NCBI RefSeq assembly: GCF_036287235.1
Contig: NZ_CP142850.1
Location: 1,443,127 to 1,507,126, forward strand
Origin: Exiguobacterium sp. 9-2
Lineage (GTDB): Bacteria; Bacillota; Bacilli; Exiguobacteriales; Exiguobacteriaceae
DNA length: 64,000 bases
Direction: 5' to 3'
The position numbers and the translations under genes are program-made. This document shows, piece after piece, positions 41,450-50,040 of the stretch (position 1 is its first letter; every line of letters starts with the position of its first letter). The notes beneath the pieces were generated by a model, which worked only from the letters and a program-made list of their open reading frames with translations, had not been told where the DNA came from and searched no databases.

Positions 41450-42025
41450 TTATTTGGCTTCAAGTTGGTTTGATTTTTCTACTTCCTCTTTATACTTTTC
41501 TAAAAATTCATCAACTGAAACGTTATTAGCGTTTGGATTCGATTCAATGGTTAATTTACTCGAAGAAACCGATGTGCTTTGATCGTCTACATGTGATGGA
41601 ATTTCAAGTACCAATTGATCACCTAAACCCGTTTCAAGACCACTTTTTCCGAAGTTAAAAGTTCGTGTGACATACGCTTCAGCATAATTTTTTTGATTCT
41701 CTGAATAGACTTTAACATCAGAAATGTTGTATTTGAATGAATTCAGCTGAATTTTATCGACTTCCGTAGTGGATAGAAAAATCAATACAGCCTCGTCCCC
41801 TTCAGATAACTTTGAAAGGTTAGTATGCGCTAATGGAGTATTGTTCAAGAAATCTGCTTTTTGTTGCTCAAGCACTGTAGTGAAAAAATCGAAAGCTTGT
41901 TCCTCTGTGATGCTACTCTTAGATTTTTCTTGTGCAACATTAGAATCGGCAATCGCATTACTCCATAAGAAACCAGCATATAGGATGACACCTAAAGTGA
42001 GGGATGAAAAAATAGTTTTTTTCAC
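41450..42025 (-). CDS. secreted or membrane-anchored hypothetical protein
   Basis: A 191-aa protein, GTG start after AAAGAGGT. Signal peptide KKTIFSSLTLGVILYAGFLWSNAIADS with a possible cleavage after ADS; the rest is hydrophilic, rich in Ser, Glu, Lys and Asn, with a C-terminal charged helix. AT-rich compared with the operon before it. No family recognised. Confidence 0.6.
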   Translation of the reverse strand: MKKTIFSSLTLGVILYAGFLWSNAIADSNVAQEKSKSSITEEQAFDFFTTVLEQQKADFLNNTPLAHTNLSKLSEGDEAVLIFLSTTEVDKIQLNSFKYNISDVKVYSENQKNYAEAYVTRTFNFGKSGLETGLGDQLVLEIPSHVDDQSTSVSSSKLTIESNPNANNVSVDEFLEKYKEEVEKSNQLEAK

Positions 42026-42100
42026 GATCGCGACCTCTTTCTATTGTTTGATTCATGTTATTATATAACAAAAAAAACCAAAAAAGGAAAGGGTATAAAA

Positions 42101-42433
42101 ATGAGTAAATCGAATTTTAAGAAAAAAAGGAAAAAGAAATTTTTGGCACTATTTTTAGGAGTTATAGCCCTCATTGTATTACTCATGCCGGTACTATCAC
42201 CTATTCTGTTTACGGATGCTACGCCTAAAGGTGCTCTTAGACACGAACTATACAAACAAGGCTATTACTATCAAAATTACTTTGCGGTCATTACGGAACA
42301 AGATCCTGTTGCAGAACGGTACCATATGTTTTGATATGATTGGAAAAGTGAAACGGGAGGAACACCTTTTATCTGTTATTCAAAGAAGGTAAACGCGGAA
42401 AAGTATGCTGTTTCCTGCGGTACGGGTCCTTAA
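42101..42433 (+). pseudogene. small membrane-anchored protein interrupted by in-frame TGA
   Basis: ATG after AAAGGAAAGGG. A lysine-rich start (KKKRKKKF), one membrane segment (about 14-34) and an extracytoplasmic domain end at TGA 42332-42334. The same frame continues for 32 more codons (YDWKSETGGTPFICYSK ... CGTGP) to TAA at 42431-42433 with normal coding character. Two cysteines in the read-through part could form a disulfide outside the cell. Likely a single ~110-aa protein broken by one nonsense change. Confidence 0.6.
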
Positions 42434-42470
42434 AGTGGTATCTTATATAAAATAGAATTGAGCTACATAA

Positions 42471-42520
42471 ATCAGGCTTCCTGACATCGTATATTCACGA
42501 TGCTAGGAAGCCTGATTTTT
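42471..42520. terminator. bidirectional terminator
   Basis: ATCAGGCTTCCT/AGGAAGCCTGAT with inner CATCGT/ACGATG; T-run on the plus strand. Confidence 0.88.
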
Positions 42521-42551
42521 AATTCATAATGTATCGATTTAAAACGAGTGT

Positions 42552-43481
42552 TTAAGCCGAGCGACTTTCTGTGCCTAGATTCAAGAAGATTTCTTCTAAG
42601 GACGCTTCTTCTACTTCGAGTCGATAGACATGGATCTGTTGTGAGACAAGATAAGAATTGATCGTCGCAATATCCTGTTCACTTTGGACGATGAACGTTG
42701 ACTGAGTCGGGGAGACATTGACGTCTTTCGCAAGCGTCGACAACTTGGACTGCAAGTGTAGTTGCATCTCATTGTCGAGCAACGCATGTTTGACATGAAC
42801 AGTGATGTTTTTCTCATATTGTTCCCGTAACTCCTCCATCGTACCTTGTGTTTGGATTGATCCAGCCTGCATGATTGCAATCTCCGTACATAGTTTTTCG
42901 ACCTCGTCCAAGTTGTGGGACGTTAGAAATATCGTCGTTCCGTCTGCTGCAATCTTGCGAATCAAAGAGTGAATTCCGAGAATCGAGTTGGCATCAACGC
43001 CAGATGTCGGTTCATCTAAAAATAAGATATCCGGTCGATTGATTAAAGCTTGGGCAATGCCAAGCTTTTTTTTCATCCCGAACGAGTAGTTCTTCGTTTT
43101 CATATCGATCGCGTCTTCGAGTTGTACATCACGCAGAAGTTGCTTCAACTCGTCGATCGTCGTCTTCAGACCAAGGACTTTACTGAAATACTTCAAGTGA
43201 TCGAGCGCCGTGAAGTTTTCGTAAAAGGTCGAGTAATCCGGTAGAACACCAATCCGTGTCCGGACATCTTTCAAGGAATCGTTCGGCGCTCCGAGTAACT
43301 CGAATGTTCCGGACGTCGGGCGGACCAGTCCAGTGATCATATTGATGAACGTTGATTTACCGGCGCCATTTTGACCAAGGAATCCGAAGATGGCCCCTTG
43401 CTCGATCTCGAGATTCAACTGGTTGACGACGGTCTTATTGCCGTATTGTTTCGTTAAATTGGTTGCACGAAGGGCTAACAT
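42552..43481 (-). CDS. ABC-2 type exporter, ATP-binding protein
   Basis: A 309-aa ATPase: Walker A GQNGAGKST, signature YSFGMKKKLGIA (a variant of LSGGQ with SFGM), Walker B ILFLDEPTSGVD and the H-loop TSHNLDEVEKL. The C-terminal 85 residues are a DUF4162-like regulatory domain. Its start coincides with the end of the permease gene. Confidence 0.92.
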   Translation of the reverse strand: MLALRATNLTKQYGNKTVVNQLNLEIEQGAIFGFLGQNGAGKSTFINMITGLVRPTSGTFELLGAPNDSLKDVRTRIGVLPDYSTFYENFTALDHLKYFSKVLGLKTTIDELKQLLRDVQLEDAIDMKTKNYSFGMKKKLGIAQALINRPDILFLDEPTSGVDANSILGIHSLIRKIAADGTTIFLTSHNLDEVEKLCTEIAIMQAGSIQTQGTMEELREQYEKNITVHVKHALLDNEMQLHLQSKLSTLAKDVNVSPTQSTFIVQSEQDIATINSYLVSQQIHVYRLEVEEASLEEIFLNLGTESRSA

Positions 43482-44182
43482 CAGAGATCTCTCCTTTTAA
43501 AGATAATCAGAGTCGTCAAGACGAAAACAGCGATATGAATCAAAACAAGGTAAGTATAAGCAGTGTTTTCTTGCGTATAGTAATAATACGGCGTTAAGTA
43601 AGACAACGTATCAACGATGACATTCTTCGAAATAAGACTCCACATCCCGATGACCGGAAGCGCGATCGAGATGAAGATTCCGACGAACATCGTCATCGAG
43701 GAATTATTGACGACTGTTGAAAGAAACAACGACAATCCAATGAAATAAGACACGAAGATGATGCTTTGAATCAAATCGACGAAATGAAACGACTTTGAAA
43801 ATGGAACGATTAATATGAGGGCAACTGTCAGGCAGAGGACCCAAAACGATACGTTGCCTAAAAACTTCCCGAAAATGATGTTTTCACGGGACGTTTTTGT
43901 TGCAAGAAAACGAATCGTCTTCGACTCGATCTCTTTATTGACACTACTATGAGAAATACTTGTCACGAATAAAGGAGCAGCTAAAAACAGAAGTAACATC
44001 AATCCGATGATATACGCATTGTTACCTAGACCAAGATCACTGAGTTGCCCTTTGAACTGGCTGACGAGTTTAGCAGAACCAGTCGTCACGCCGAACAAGA
44101 CGACGATGATCAGGATGGCGCGGATGCTTTGAAAAAGTGATTTGAATTCGCGAAGCGTAATGGCAAACATATGTAGACGCAC
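43481..44182 (-). CDS. ABC-2 type exporter, membrane subunit
   Basis: A 233-aa permease with six membrane segments; SHSSVNKEIESKTIRFLATKTSRENIIFGKFLGN is the cytoplasmic coupling region typical of ABC-2 exporters of the NosY/YhaP kind. Partner of the downstream ATPase. Substrate unknown; bacitracin-like peptides or lipids are candidates. Confidence 0.87.
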   Translation of the reverse strand: MRLHMFAITLREFKSLFQSIRAILIIVVLFGVTTGSAKLVSQFKGQLSDLGLGNNAYIIGLMLLLFLAAPLFVTSISHSSVNKEIESKTIRFLATKTSRENIIFGKFLGNVSFWVLCLTVALILIVPFSKSFHFVDLIQSIIFVSYFIGLSLFLSTVVNNSSMTMFVGIFISIALPVIGMWSLISKNVIVDTLSYLTPYYYYTQENTAYTYLVLIHIAVFVLTTLIIFKRRDL

Positions 44183-44198
44183 CTTTCTCTAAGTAAGA

Positions 44199-44612
44199 TT
44201 AATATTGTCGCGCTAGCTTCTTATTCTTCGATACATTCGTGATACCGGCAATCAAGTAAGCGATTGAACCGAAGGCGCCGGCGAGTAACGTAAAGATTCC
44301 CCCGAGAATCGCTGTAATGATCAATAGCTTTCCAGCAGAACCATTTTTGCGAATCCGGACGATTGAGAAGATGCCTCCTAATGTACATAAGAGCGAGACG
44401 GCACCAAGGTACAAGAAGAATTGTTGAAAGGATGTGAGGATTTGATTAGCCGTGACATCCGTGATGTTCTCATCGCGAATGAATTGATCAACCAAATCTT
44501 TCATGCCAGCGTGATCCGCAATCGAGCCAGACAATAGAAAACCGCCTAAGCACAATGATCCAAACAAAACGATACCGATGACTGCAAATATGTACTCTGT
44601 TGTTCTTTTCAA
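44199..44612 (-). CDS. DUF4064-like membrane protein
   Basis: A 137-aa protein from a TTG start nine nt after AAAAGGA. Three to four membrane segments with KRTTEYIFAVIGIVLFG at the start and GSIAYLIAGITNVSKNKK at the end, in the manner of DUF4064 proteins. First gene of the exporter operon, 17 nt ahead of the permease. Confidence 0.7.
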   Translation of the reverse strand: MKRTTEYIFAVIGIVLFGSLCLGGFLLSGSIADHAGMKDLVDQFIRDENITDVTANQILTSFQQFFLYLGAVSLLCTLGGIFSIVRIRKNGSAGKLLIITAILGGIFTLLAGAFGSIAYLIAGITNVSKNKKLARQY

Positions 44613-44799
44613 GTAAAACACTCCTTTTCCTTATTTTTCCGATTTGACATTCCTAAACTACCATGACTTGAATCTCTATGACAAGTGGGAAAATGAATAT
44701 ATTTTAATTTTTTATTGGTTAAATGTTTAATTAATATCAAAAATACTTTAACTTTATTTAAATAAATGCTATTGTGAATACATAGGAGGGAAATGGTAA

Positions 44800-45102
44800 A
44801 TGAAGAAAGATGATGTTCCCGATTGGATTTTATCTCTAGAATTGGAAGAAGTGGAATTCGTGAAAAAATTCATCGTAAGCTCAGGTTCCTTGAAGGAACT
44901 AGCAAAACATTATGATGTGTCCTATCCGACCGTCCGAATTCGTGTCGATCGTATCATTCAGAAAATCGAAGTGAATGAGAAAATCGAGAATGAACCGTTC
45001 ATCACATATATTAAACAAATGGCAATCGAGGATCGCATCACGATTGAGGATGCAAAAAAAATAATTGAAAAATATCGACTTGAGAGGGGTAACAATCAAT
45101 GA
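44800..45102 (+). CDS. DUF2089-like HTH protein
   Basis: A 100-aa protein with DWILSLELEEVEFVKKFIVSSGSLKELAKHYDVSYPTVRIRVDRII, the sigma-70 region 4-like helix-turn-helix of DUF2089. GGAGGG precedes the ATG. Divergent from the ABC exporter operon and coupled (ATGA) to a small membrane protein; the pair probably regulates a nearby promoter. Confidence 0.8.
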   Translation: MKKDDVPDWILSLELEEVEFVKKFIVSSGSLKELAKHYDVSYPTVRIRVDRIIQKIEVNEKIENEPFITYIKQMAIEDRITIEDAKKIIEKYRLERGNNQ

Positions 45103-45383
45103 ATTTCTTCGTTTCTGCTCTACTTATCAGTATCTGTTTAGGAATACAGTATTTCTTATCGAGTCGTCACAATCCATATCTCGGCATCATCATGCCGATC
45201 ATTTTAGTGATCGTGATGACGTGGCGTTACTTTGATGGTAGATATAATAGCCTATTAGCCTACGTGTTGATTTTAGGAATCGGGTTGATTTCACTTTGGG
45301 AACAATGGTCGCGTGGTCGAAAAGCTTTAAAAAAGAATCAAGAAAAAGAACTAGAACGAATGCGCGTGCACGATACGCTGTAA
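45099..45383 (+). CDS. small membrane protein, DUF2089 partner, 94 aa
   Basis: Two to three membrane segments (about 3-20, 27-44, 51-66) followed by a basic amphipathic tail (WEQWSRGRKALKKNQEKELERM). Start overlaps the DUF2089 stop. May hold the regulator at the membrane, as in other regulator-membrane pairs (inference). Confidence 0.65.
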   Translation: MNFFVSALLISICLGIQYFLSSRHNPYLGIIMPIILVIVMTWRYFDGRYNSLLAYVLILGIGLISLWEQWSRGRKALKKNQEKELERMRVHDTL

Positions 45384-45408
45384 AGTCGTACATATAGTTT
45401 CACATACA

Positions 45409-45436
45409 GACGATCTTGAAAGAGATCGTTTTTTTC
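45409..45436 (+). terminator. intrinsic terminator
   Basis: GACGATCT...AGATCGTTTTTTT; ends the DUF2089 operon. Confidence 0.75.
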
Positions 45437-45441
45437 ATGAA

Positions 45442-45491
45442 AAATGAGAGTCGCCTCGGTTTCGATGATGAAACCGAGGCGACTCTCATTT
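45442..45491 (-). terminator. very stable terminator for the FtsX-like gene
   Basis: A 22-bp perfect stem (45442-45463 with 45470-45491) with a GATGAT loop, followed on the minus strand by a T-run. The longest perfect stem of the window. Confidence 0.88.
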
Positions 45492-45524
45492 ACATGTTCC
45501 GTGCTAGATTCATATTACGGCATA

Positions 45525-48500
45525 TTAATCGAGTTCAATCTTCACTGTCGTATCCTTTGGAAACGCATCATCCGCAGCAAAGAGAACGAATACCTTCTGG
45601 TCATCAGGAACTTGATAGACTAAATCAACGGTTGACTTATATGGTGAGAGATACTGATAACTGTTTCTGAATGCTTTCTTATTATGATTAACGTAATCAA
45701 CGGTTTCATATTCTTTTCCGTCGAGCGACGTCAATGTAAAGGTGCCAGGTCGGTAAATAGCATAAGCGCCTTTTACTCTATTATCGGGATCGTACATGAC
45801 AACAGGAACCGTAACGAACCGATAACCGCTCTTTTCCTTTAAATCGAGTTCTTTCGGTGTTGGAATGAGTGATTTAGCATAGAACAGTTCAGAAGTTGCT
45901 TCCGGATCGCCCGGATACGTTTGGATGACTCCTTTCTTCATCAGTTTTTTAAGTGCTTTTTGATCGTCTGTTTTCTTGTCAGCGGATGTTTTTGTTTCCG
46001 AAGCCAAGTCTCTTAATTTTTGTCCGCTCGTCTGTTGTTTCGGCGGCGCACTCTGTGGTGTAGTCGTCGAGGATTCGGTTGAGGCGAACAAGAACAGGCT
46101 CGCAACCCCGATACACAAGGAAGCAGCAATCGATCCGAGAACCCATTTGAAACGTCGTTCTGTCGCCTGTGTATTTTCAACGACACTACCGAGTGCCGCA
46201 TTCGGTGTAATCCGGACAGCGCGCTCGGCAGGAAGTAAGGCACCTAATACGCCAGTGATCACAGGAATCAAGAGCATGATGCTAAGGAAACCGAGCTCTT
46301 GAACCGGGAATTGTCCGTAAACGAAGCCGATCATCCCAAGTGCTGTCAAGAGACCGATCACACCAGCACAGAGTCCTGTCATCATCCCTTCACTCAATAC
46401 AAGTAAACGGATTTGCACGTCTTGCCAGCCCGTCGCTTTAAGAACAGCAAGCTGACTCTTGCGTTCATTAACGTTTTGCCACATGATTTCGGTCGTCGTT
46501 AGAATAGCGATTAATAGAGCGACGCCCATCGCGACGTAATGCATCGTGCCGACTTCGAGCGCGACATATTCGCCGAGCCACGTTGCGTACAAGACGCCTT
46601 TTAAGCGGAACGTGATGAAGAGAAAGAAGATGAACAGACTCGTCGGTAAGGCAATCGCGACGACCGATAGCAATGTTCGTTGCCAGTAGGTGACAAGCTG
46701 ATTGCTACTCATCCCAAGCACGCTACGCGCGCGGACGAAACGACGACCTTTTGAGACTTCACCAGAACGCATGCTTTCATACGGTTTGATGCGTCGGATG
46801 AGCGTCATCGGTACGAGCGTTCCACCCCAGTAAATGAGTAAACCAGCAAGACCGATCAATAGAATCCGATTGATTGCGATCGGGTTGTCCGTCGTGACCC
46901 AGAACGAACCGAGAATCGTCCAAGCAATCAAGACGACAAGTGTACCAAGTATTGTTGCTTCGAGGAACAGCAGTTTCGAGAGTTGACGCGGGCGCCAACC
47001 GAGCGATAGTAAAATCGCGAACTCTTTCTTTCGAGCGTAGAGCAAGATGATATTTGAGCTGAAGACATAGACGAGTGCGACGGCGATGACACTGGCGATG
47101 ATGCCGCTCATCCCAACTTTTGCTTCCTGAAAGATCGCAATCGACGAGCCGAGCTTAATCCACGGTTGCTGAACCCAGCCAAGCGCTGATTCGTCTTTTA
47201 GTCCCGGTAAATAGGTCAAAGCGAGTTGCGGCGAGGAACCAAGTGTCACATCCGTGATTAGACCTGTCTTCTGTTCGATTTCTGTCGCCACCTGTTGGAG
47301 CTTTTTCTCGCTAGCAGCGTTCATTGTCTCGACACCTTTGACGTTGACGCGGATGGCAGAGATTGCTTTGTCGCCACGAATTTTAAACGCAGCATCGAGC
47401 GTCGTCAGCATCGATGGTGGTTTCGTCAGGAAATCATATGGATCATTTGTCGGTTTGACGTCTCGGACCGGATTGACGGGACGTTCATTCTTGTCCATCA
47501 CCCACTGGGCTTTCGACGGGAAGTACGTCTCCATCGGCAGTTCTGTCAGCGGGTCTTTCGAGATATTCAATTTCTTCGGATCGAAGACCCCAATATAGTT
47601 CAAGTTGACTTTGGGCCAATCCACGCTATCTTTTCCGAACATCCTCGCTTCCCGGTACATGCTGCGTTTAGCGAGCAAGGAATCTTGGTCGACTTGTTTT
47701 GGTTGGACTTGATAGGTGAACGGCCAACGTGAAGCGTAAGGACTTTTGATCGAACGGTAGTCGATCGGAGACGGTTTTAAGGCAATCCATGTAAAGGAAT
47801 TGCTGTTCGTCTCTTCAGCGGTCGGTAACGTGTGTTTCAAAATATCATTGACGAGCTTCTTCTGGACATCTTGTGTCGTGATCGTATAACGTTTCGCATC
47901 GCTTGTCGGTAAGGAGTCTAAGTATTCTTTTCCGCCTTTTTGTTCGACTTGTTGTACCATGTCGTTGATGGATTTCTTTTTAGACGGAAGCTCGACTTTT
48001 TCGTACGTGTAGATGCGTGACGCATCGACATATTCACGATTGTTCAACAAGATTGGGATTTGAACACCGTCTTCCCCGAACGAGATGACCTGATCATCTT
48101 TTGAAAAATAGTTACTATAGGTTCCTTTTGTCGTCGCTTGGTCCAAGCCGACGAGTGCGGCTTCCGCTTCGGGATCAACCCCTGCAATCATGACTTGGCT
48201 CCCATACTCAAAAAGTGGCTGCTTTCCAAGGAGGAGGGGAGACACCCCTGATTTTTTTGCATCCCCTGTGGGTTCCCATCCTGCTGCTAAGTAGGTGACC
48301 CCACTCGATGATTCGTTTTGTAATCCGGTATCTTGCGTATCTTTGATCGTCAGTTTATAAATCCCTTCTTGATCGATCGTGTGCGTACCGACACTCGAAA
48401 CTGTTTGATTGTAGCCGATCATCGCGATCGGGGCAGCGACCTCGACGTCAGTGACTTTTTTGATCGTCTCGTATTGTTTGCGGGTGATCCCACCATCGAG

Positions 48501-48746
48501 ACCACTCATATAGTTGGGCTCAAGTAACTTCAAGTCTTCCGTTACGCTCCGGCTGCCTTCCGGGCGGACGACGAGGTCGTAAGAAGATCCCCAACGCTTT
48601 TGTAGCTCATCGACGACAGTCCCGTTATTGGCTTGCGTCGTACCGATCAAATAACTCAGTCCGGTACTGACGATCAGGACACCGACGAGCAGCAGGATGA
48701 AGCGCTCTTTATTGCGCCACCAGGAATTCCAGATGAACTTAAGCAT
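45525..48746 (-). CDS. giant FtsX/MacB-type ABC transporter permease, 1073 aa
   Basis: One membrane segment near residue 17-35, an extracytoplasmic region of about 500 residues, three membrane segments with AIVYVFSSNIILLYARKKEFAILLSLGWRPRQ (FtsX motif, about 560-600), a second set of four with QNVNERKSQLAVLKATGWQDVQIRLL (about 780-880), and a C-terminal extracytoplasmic domain. Start MLKFIWNSWWRNKERF is set by CAGGAGG. No ATPase gene is adjacent. Such permeases act in antimicrobial peptide resistance or lipoprotein release. Confidence 0.85.
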   Translation of the reverse strand: MLKFIWNSWWRNKERFILLLVGVLIVSTGLSYLIGTTQANNGTVVDELQKRWGSSYDLVVRPEGSRSVTEDLKLLEPNYMSGLDGGITRKQYETIKKVTDVEVAAPIAMIGYNQTVSSVGTHTIDQEGIYKLTIKDTQDTGLQNESSSGVTYLAAGWEPTGDAKKSGVSPLLLGKQPLFEYGSQVMIAGVDPEAEAALVGLDQATTKGTYSNYFSKDDQVISFGEDGVQIPILLNNREYVDASRIYTYEKVELPSKKKSINDMVQQVEQKGGKEYLDSLPTSDAKRYTITTQDVQKKLVNDILKHTLPTAEETNSNSFTWIALKPSPIDYRSIKSPYASRWPFTYQVQPKQVDQDSLLAKRSMYREARMFGKDSVDWPKVNLNYIGVFDPKKLNISKDPLTELPMETYFPSKAQWVMDKNERPVNPVRDVKPTNDPYDFLTKPPSMLTTLDAAFKIRGDKAISAIRVNVKGVETMNAASEKKLQQVATEIEQKTGLITDVTLGSSPQLALTYLPGLKDESALGWVQQPWIKLGSSIAIFQEAKVGMSGIIASVIAVALVYVFSSNIILLYARKKEFAILLSLGWRPRQLSKLLFLEATILGTLVVLIAWTILGSFWVTTDNPIAINRILLIGLAGLLIYWGGTLVPMTLIRRIKPYESMRSGEVSKGRRFVRARSVLGMSSNQLVTYWQRTLLSVVAIALPTSLFIFFLFITFRLKGVLYATWLGEYVALEVGTMHYVAMGVALLIAILTTTEIMWQNVNERKSQLAVLKATGWQDVQIRLLVLSEGMMTGLCAGVIGLLTALGMIGFVYGQFPVQELGFLSIMLLIPVITGVLGALLPAERAVRITPNAALGSVVENTQATERRFKWVLGSIAASLCIGVASLFLFASTESSTTTPQSAPPKQQTSGQKLRDLASETKTSADKKTDDQKALKKLMKKGVIQTYPGDPEATSELFYAKSLIPTPKELDLKEKSGYRFVTVPVVMYDPDNRVKGAYAIYRPGTFTLTSLDGKEYETVDYVNHNKKAFRNSYQYLSPYKSTVDLVYQVPDDQKVFVLFAADDAFPKDTTVKIELD

Positions 48747-48867
48747 CGGCAAAAACCTCCTGCGTTTGAATGTACGGTCTCGTTATTAACGGATTTCGAT
48801 GAGTCGATCTTGCGTTAAGCATCGACTGAAGTGAAGTATGACTGAATGCGTGTAACGAATTGGTCAT
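48739..48867 (-). CDS. possible 42-aa leader ORF of the FtsX-like gene
   Basis: ATG after a near-perfect AAGGAGG. The 42-codon frame (MTNSLHAFSHTSLQSMLNAR...) contains the ribosome binding site of the permease and ends 8 nt inside it, so translation could be coupled. The peptide is Ser/Thr/Arg-rich, without a membrane segment. It may be a leader peptide or the remnant of a longer gene. Confidence 0.4.
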   Translation of the reverse strand: MTNSLHAFSHTSLQSMLNARSTHRNPLITRPYIQTQEVFADA

Positions 48868-49191
48868 ACGTAAAACCTCCTTAATGACGATTTAAATTCC
48901 ATATGTAAGTAAATAAATCCAATACCTACCTAATTATAACCATAGATAAAATGAAAAGAGAAAGTTAATAACTGAAAAATTAGTCAATTTACATATTTAC
49001 CAAATAAATGGACTAGTATGAGCGACTGTTTTTCTGAAATGTAATGGATGAATTATTAAACGAACGTTGTCAATGTTTTACAGAACTATACGTTATGTTA
49101 AGATAGGTGAATCGAACGATAAAGACAGTAGGAACCTCAGTTCATAGAGGCTTTTACTGTCTTTTACTATTTTCGAAAGGGGGAGGCATCT
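48868..49191. other. 324-bp intergenic region with an attenuator-like hairpin
   Basis: Very AT-rich from 48900 to 49100; no gene seen. It has a possible promoter (TTTACA near 49077, TAAGAT near 49100) and the hairpin at 49122-49163 that precedes the next gene. Confidence 0.4.
49122..49163 (+). promoter_or_regulatory. hairpin ahead of membrane gene (attenuator candidate)
   Basis: AAGACAGTA (49122-49130) pairs with ACTGTCTT (49156-49163), inner CCTC/GAGG, followed by TTACTATTTTC. It sits between a likely promoter and the gene's ribosome binding site. Confidence 0.45.
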
Positions 49192-49223
49192 ATGAAAAAG
49201 CGAGTATTGCAGAAAATCTGTTC

Positions 49224-49580
49224 ATGACGATATTCGTTCTGATCGAGGTCTATGTCGTGACGGTCTTTTATACGAGTTTGATTTTTTTAGGGAGCGGGAC
49301 ACCGCTATCATTAGGGATTGAATATATCGTGAGTCAGCAAAAGCATAAGCGTAGTTGGTCGATCGTCCTGCACCTGCTGTTAGGAGGAGTTCTGACATTA
49401 TTAATTCTTCTTCTATTTGGCATCTTGCCACCATTTTCAGCGTGGATGGATACGGAGATTCTATTGAAAGTAATCTTCTTATTGTTCTACCCAGTAGGGT
49501 CTCTTCTCGTATTTGCACGAATGATCAATCGTCGGAAGTCTGCTCGTCAAGAGAAATACCAACAAGCAGGAAACCGTTGA
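49224..49580 (+). CDS. membrane protein, 118 aa; true start or frame uncertain
   Basis: Three membrane segments (about 1-21, 45-68, 79-98) and a basic tail (RRKSARQEKYQQ). The frame's first ATG at 49224 has no ribosome binding site. A very strong site (AAAGGGGGAGG) instead serves ATG 49192, which reads 11 codons and stops at TGA 49225-49227, overlapping the 49224 ATG. Either an 11-aa leader is coupled to this gene or one A was lost from the AAAAA run at 49195-49199. No family recognised. Confidence 0.5.
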   Translation: MTIFVLIEVYVVTVFYTSLIFLGSGTPLSLGIEYIVSQQKHKRSWSIVLHLLLGGVLTLLILLLFGILPPFSAWMDTEILLKVIFLLFYPVGSLLVFARMINRRKSARQEKYQQAGNR

Positions 49581-49598
49581 GCAGTCATCGACCGACAA

Positions 49599-49634
49599 AC
49601 AATCCCTCACTCTAATCAGAATGAGGGATTGTTT
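49599..49634. terminator. bidirectional terminator
   Basis: ACAATCCCTCA pairs with TGAGGGATTGT; between convergent genes. Confidence 0.85.
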
Positions 49635-49645
49635 CGTTTCATCTA

Positions 49646-50023
49646 TTAGACCGTCAACTCGATCACATTACCTTCCGGGTCCGCGATCGTACTTTCATAA
49701 TACCCGTCACCCGTCGTCCGGGGACCGTCAAGATGTTGTACACCTGCGTCCTGTAACCGAGCTGTCCAGTCGTCGACCGCTTGTTTACTGCCGAGCGAAA
49801 AGGCGAGGTGGGCATAACCGAGCGCATTCGTCGTCCGTTCCGTGATGTCCGTCCGTTGCATCAATTCAAGACGCGCACCACTCGAGAACGTCAGGAAATA
49901 TGACGTGAACCCTTTCATCGGATTATGATATCGCTCGCCTGTCGTAGCATCAAAATGTGTTTCGTAGAATTGACGCATCCCTTCCAGGTCTGCCACCCAA
50001 AGGGCGATATGTTCAATCTTCAT
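49646..50023 (-). CDS. VOC-family protein (glyoxalase/bleomycin resistance fold)
   Basis: A 125-aa protein with two beta-alpha-beta-beta-beta units: MKIEHIALWVADLEGMRQFYETHF and LGYAHLAFSLGSKQAVDDWTARL, ending TIADPEGNVIELTV (metal Glu). The second ATG is used since AAAGGAGG is too near the first. Last gene of a three-gene run with an MFS transporter and ROK regulator. Confidence 0.87.
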   Translation of the reverse strand: MKIEHIALWVADLEGMRQFYETHFDATTGERYHNPMKGFTSYFLTFSSGARLELMQRTDITERTTNALGYAHLAFSLGSKQAVDDWTARLQDAGVQHLDGPRTTGDGYYESTIADPEGNVIELTV

Positions 50024-50040
50024 CTCCATTCCTCCTTTTT

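Noticed and set aside
41341-41529. A 62-codon plus-strand frame starting at the end of the siderophore permease gene
   Set aside because: It runs straight through the terminator at 41358-41397 and into the antisense of the secreted-protein gene; no independent ribosome binding site.
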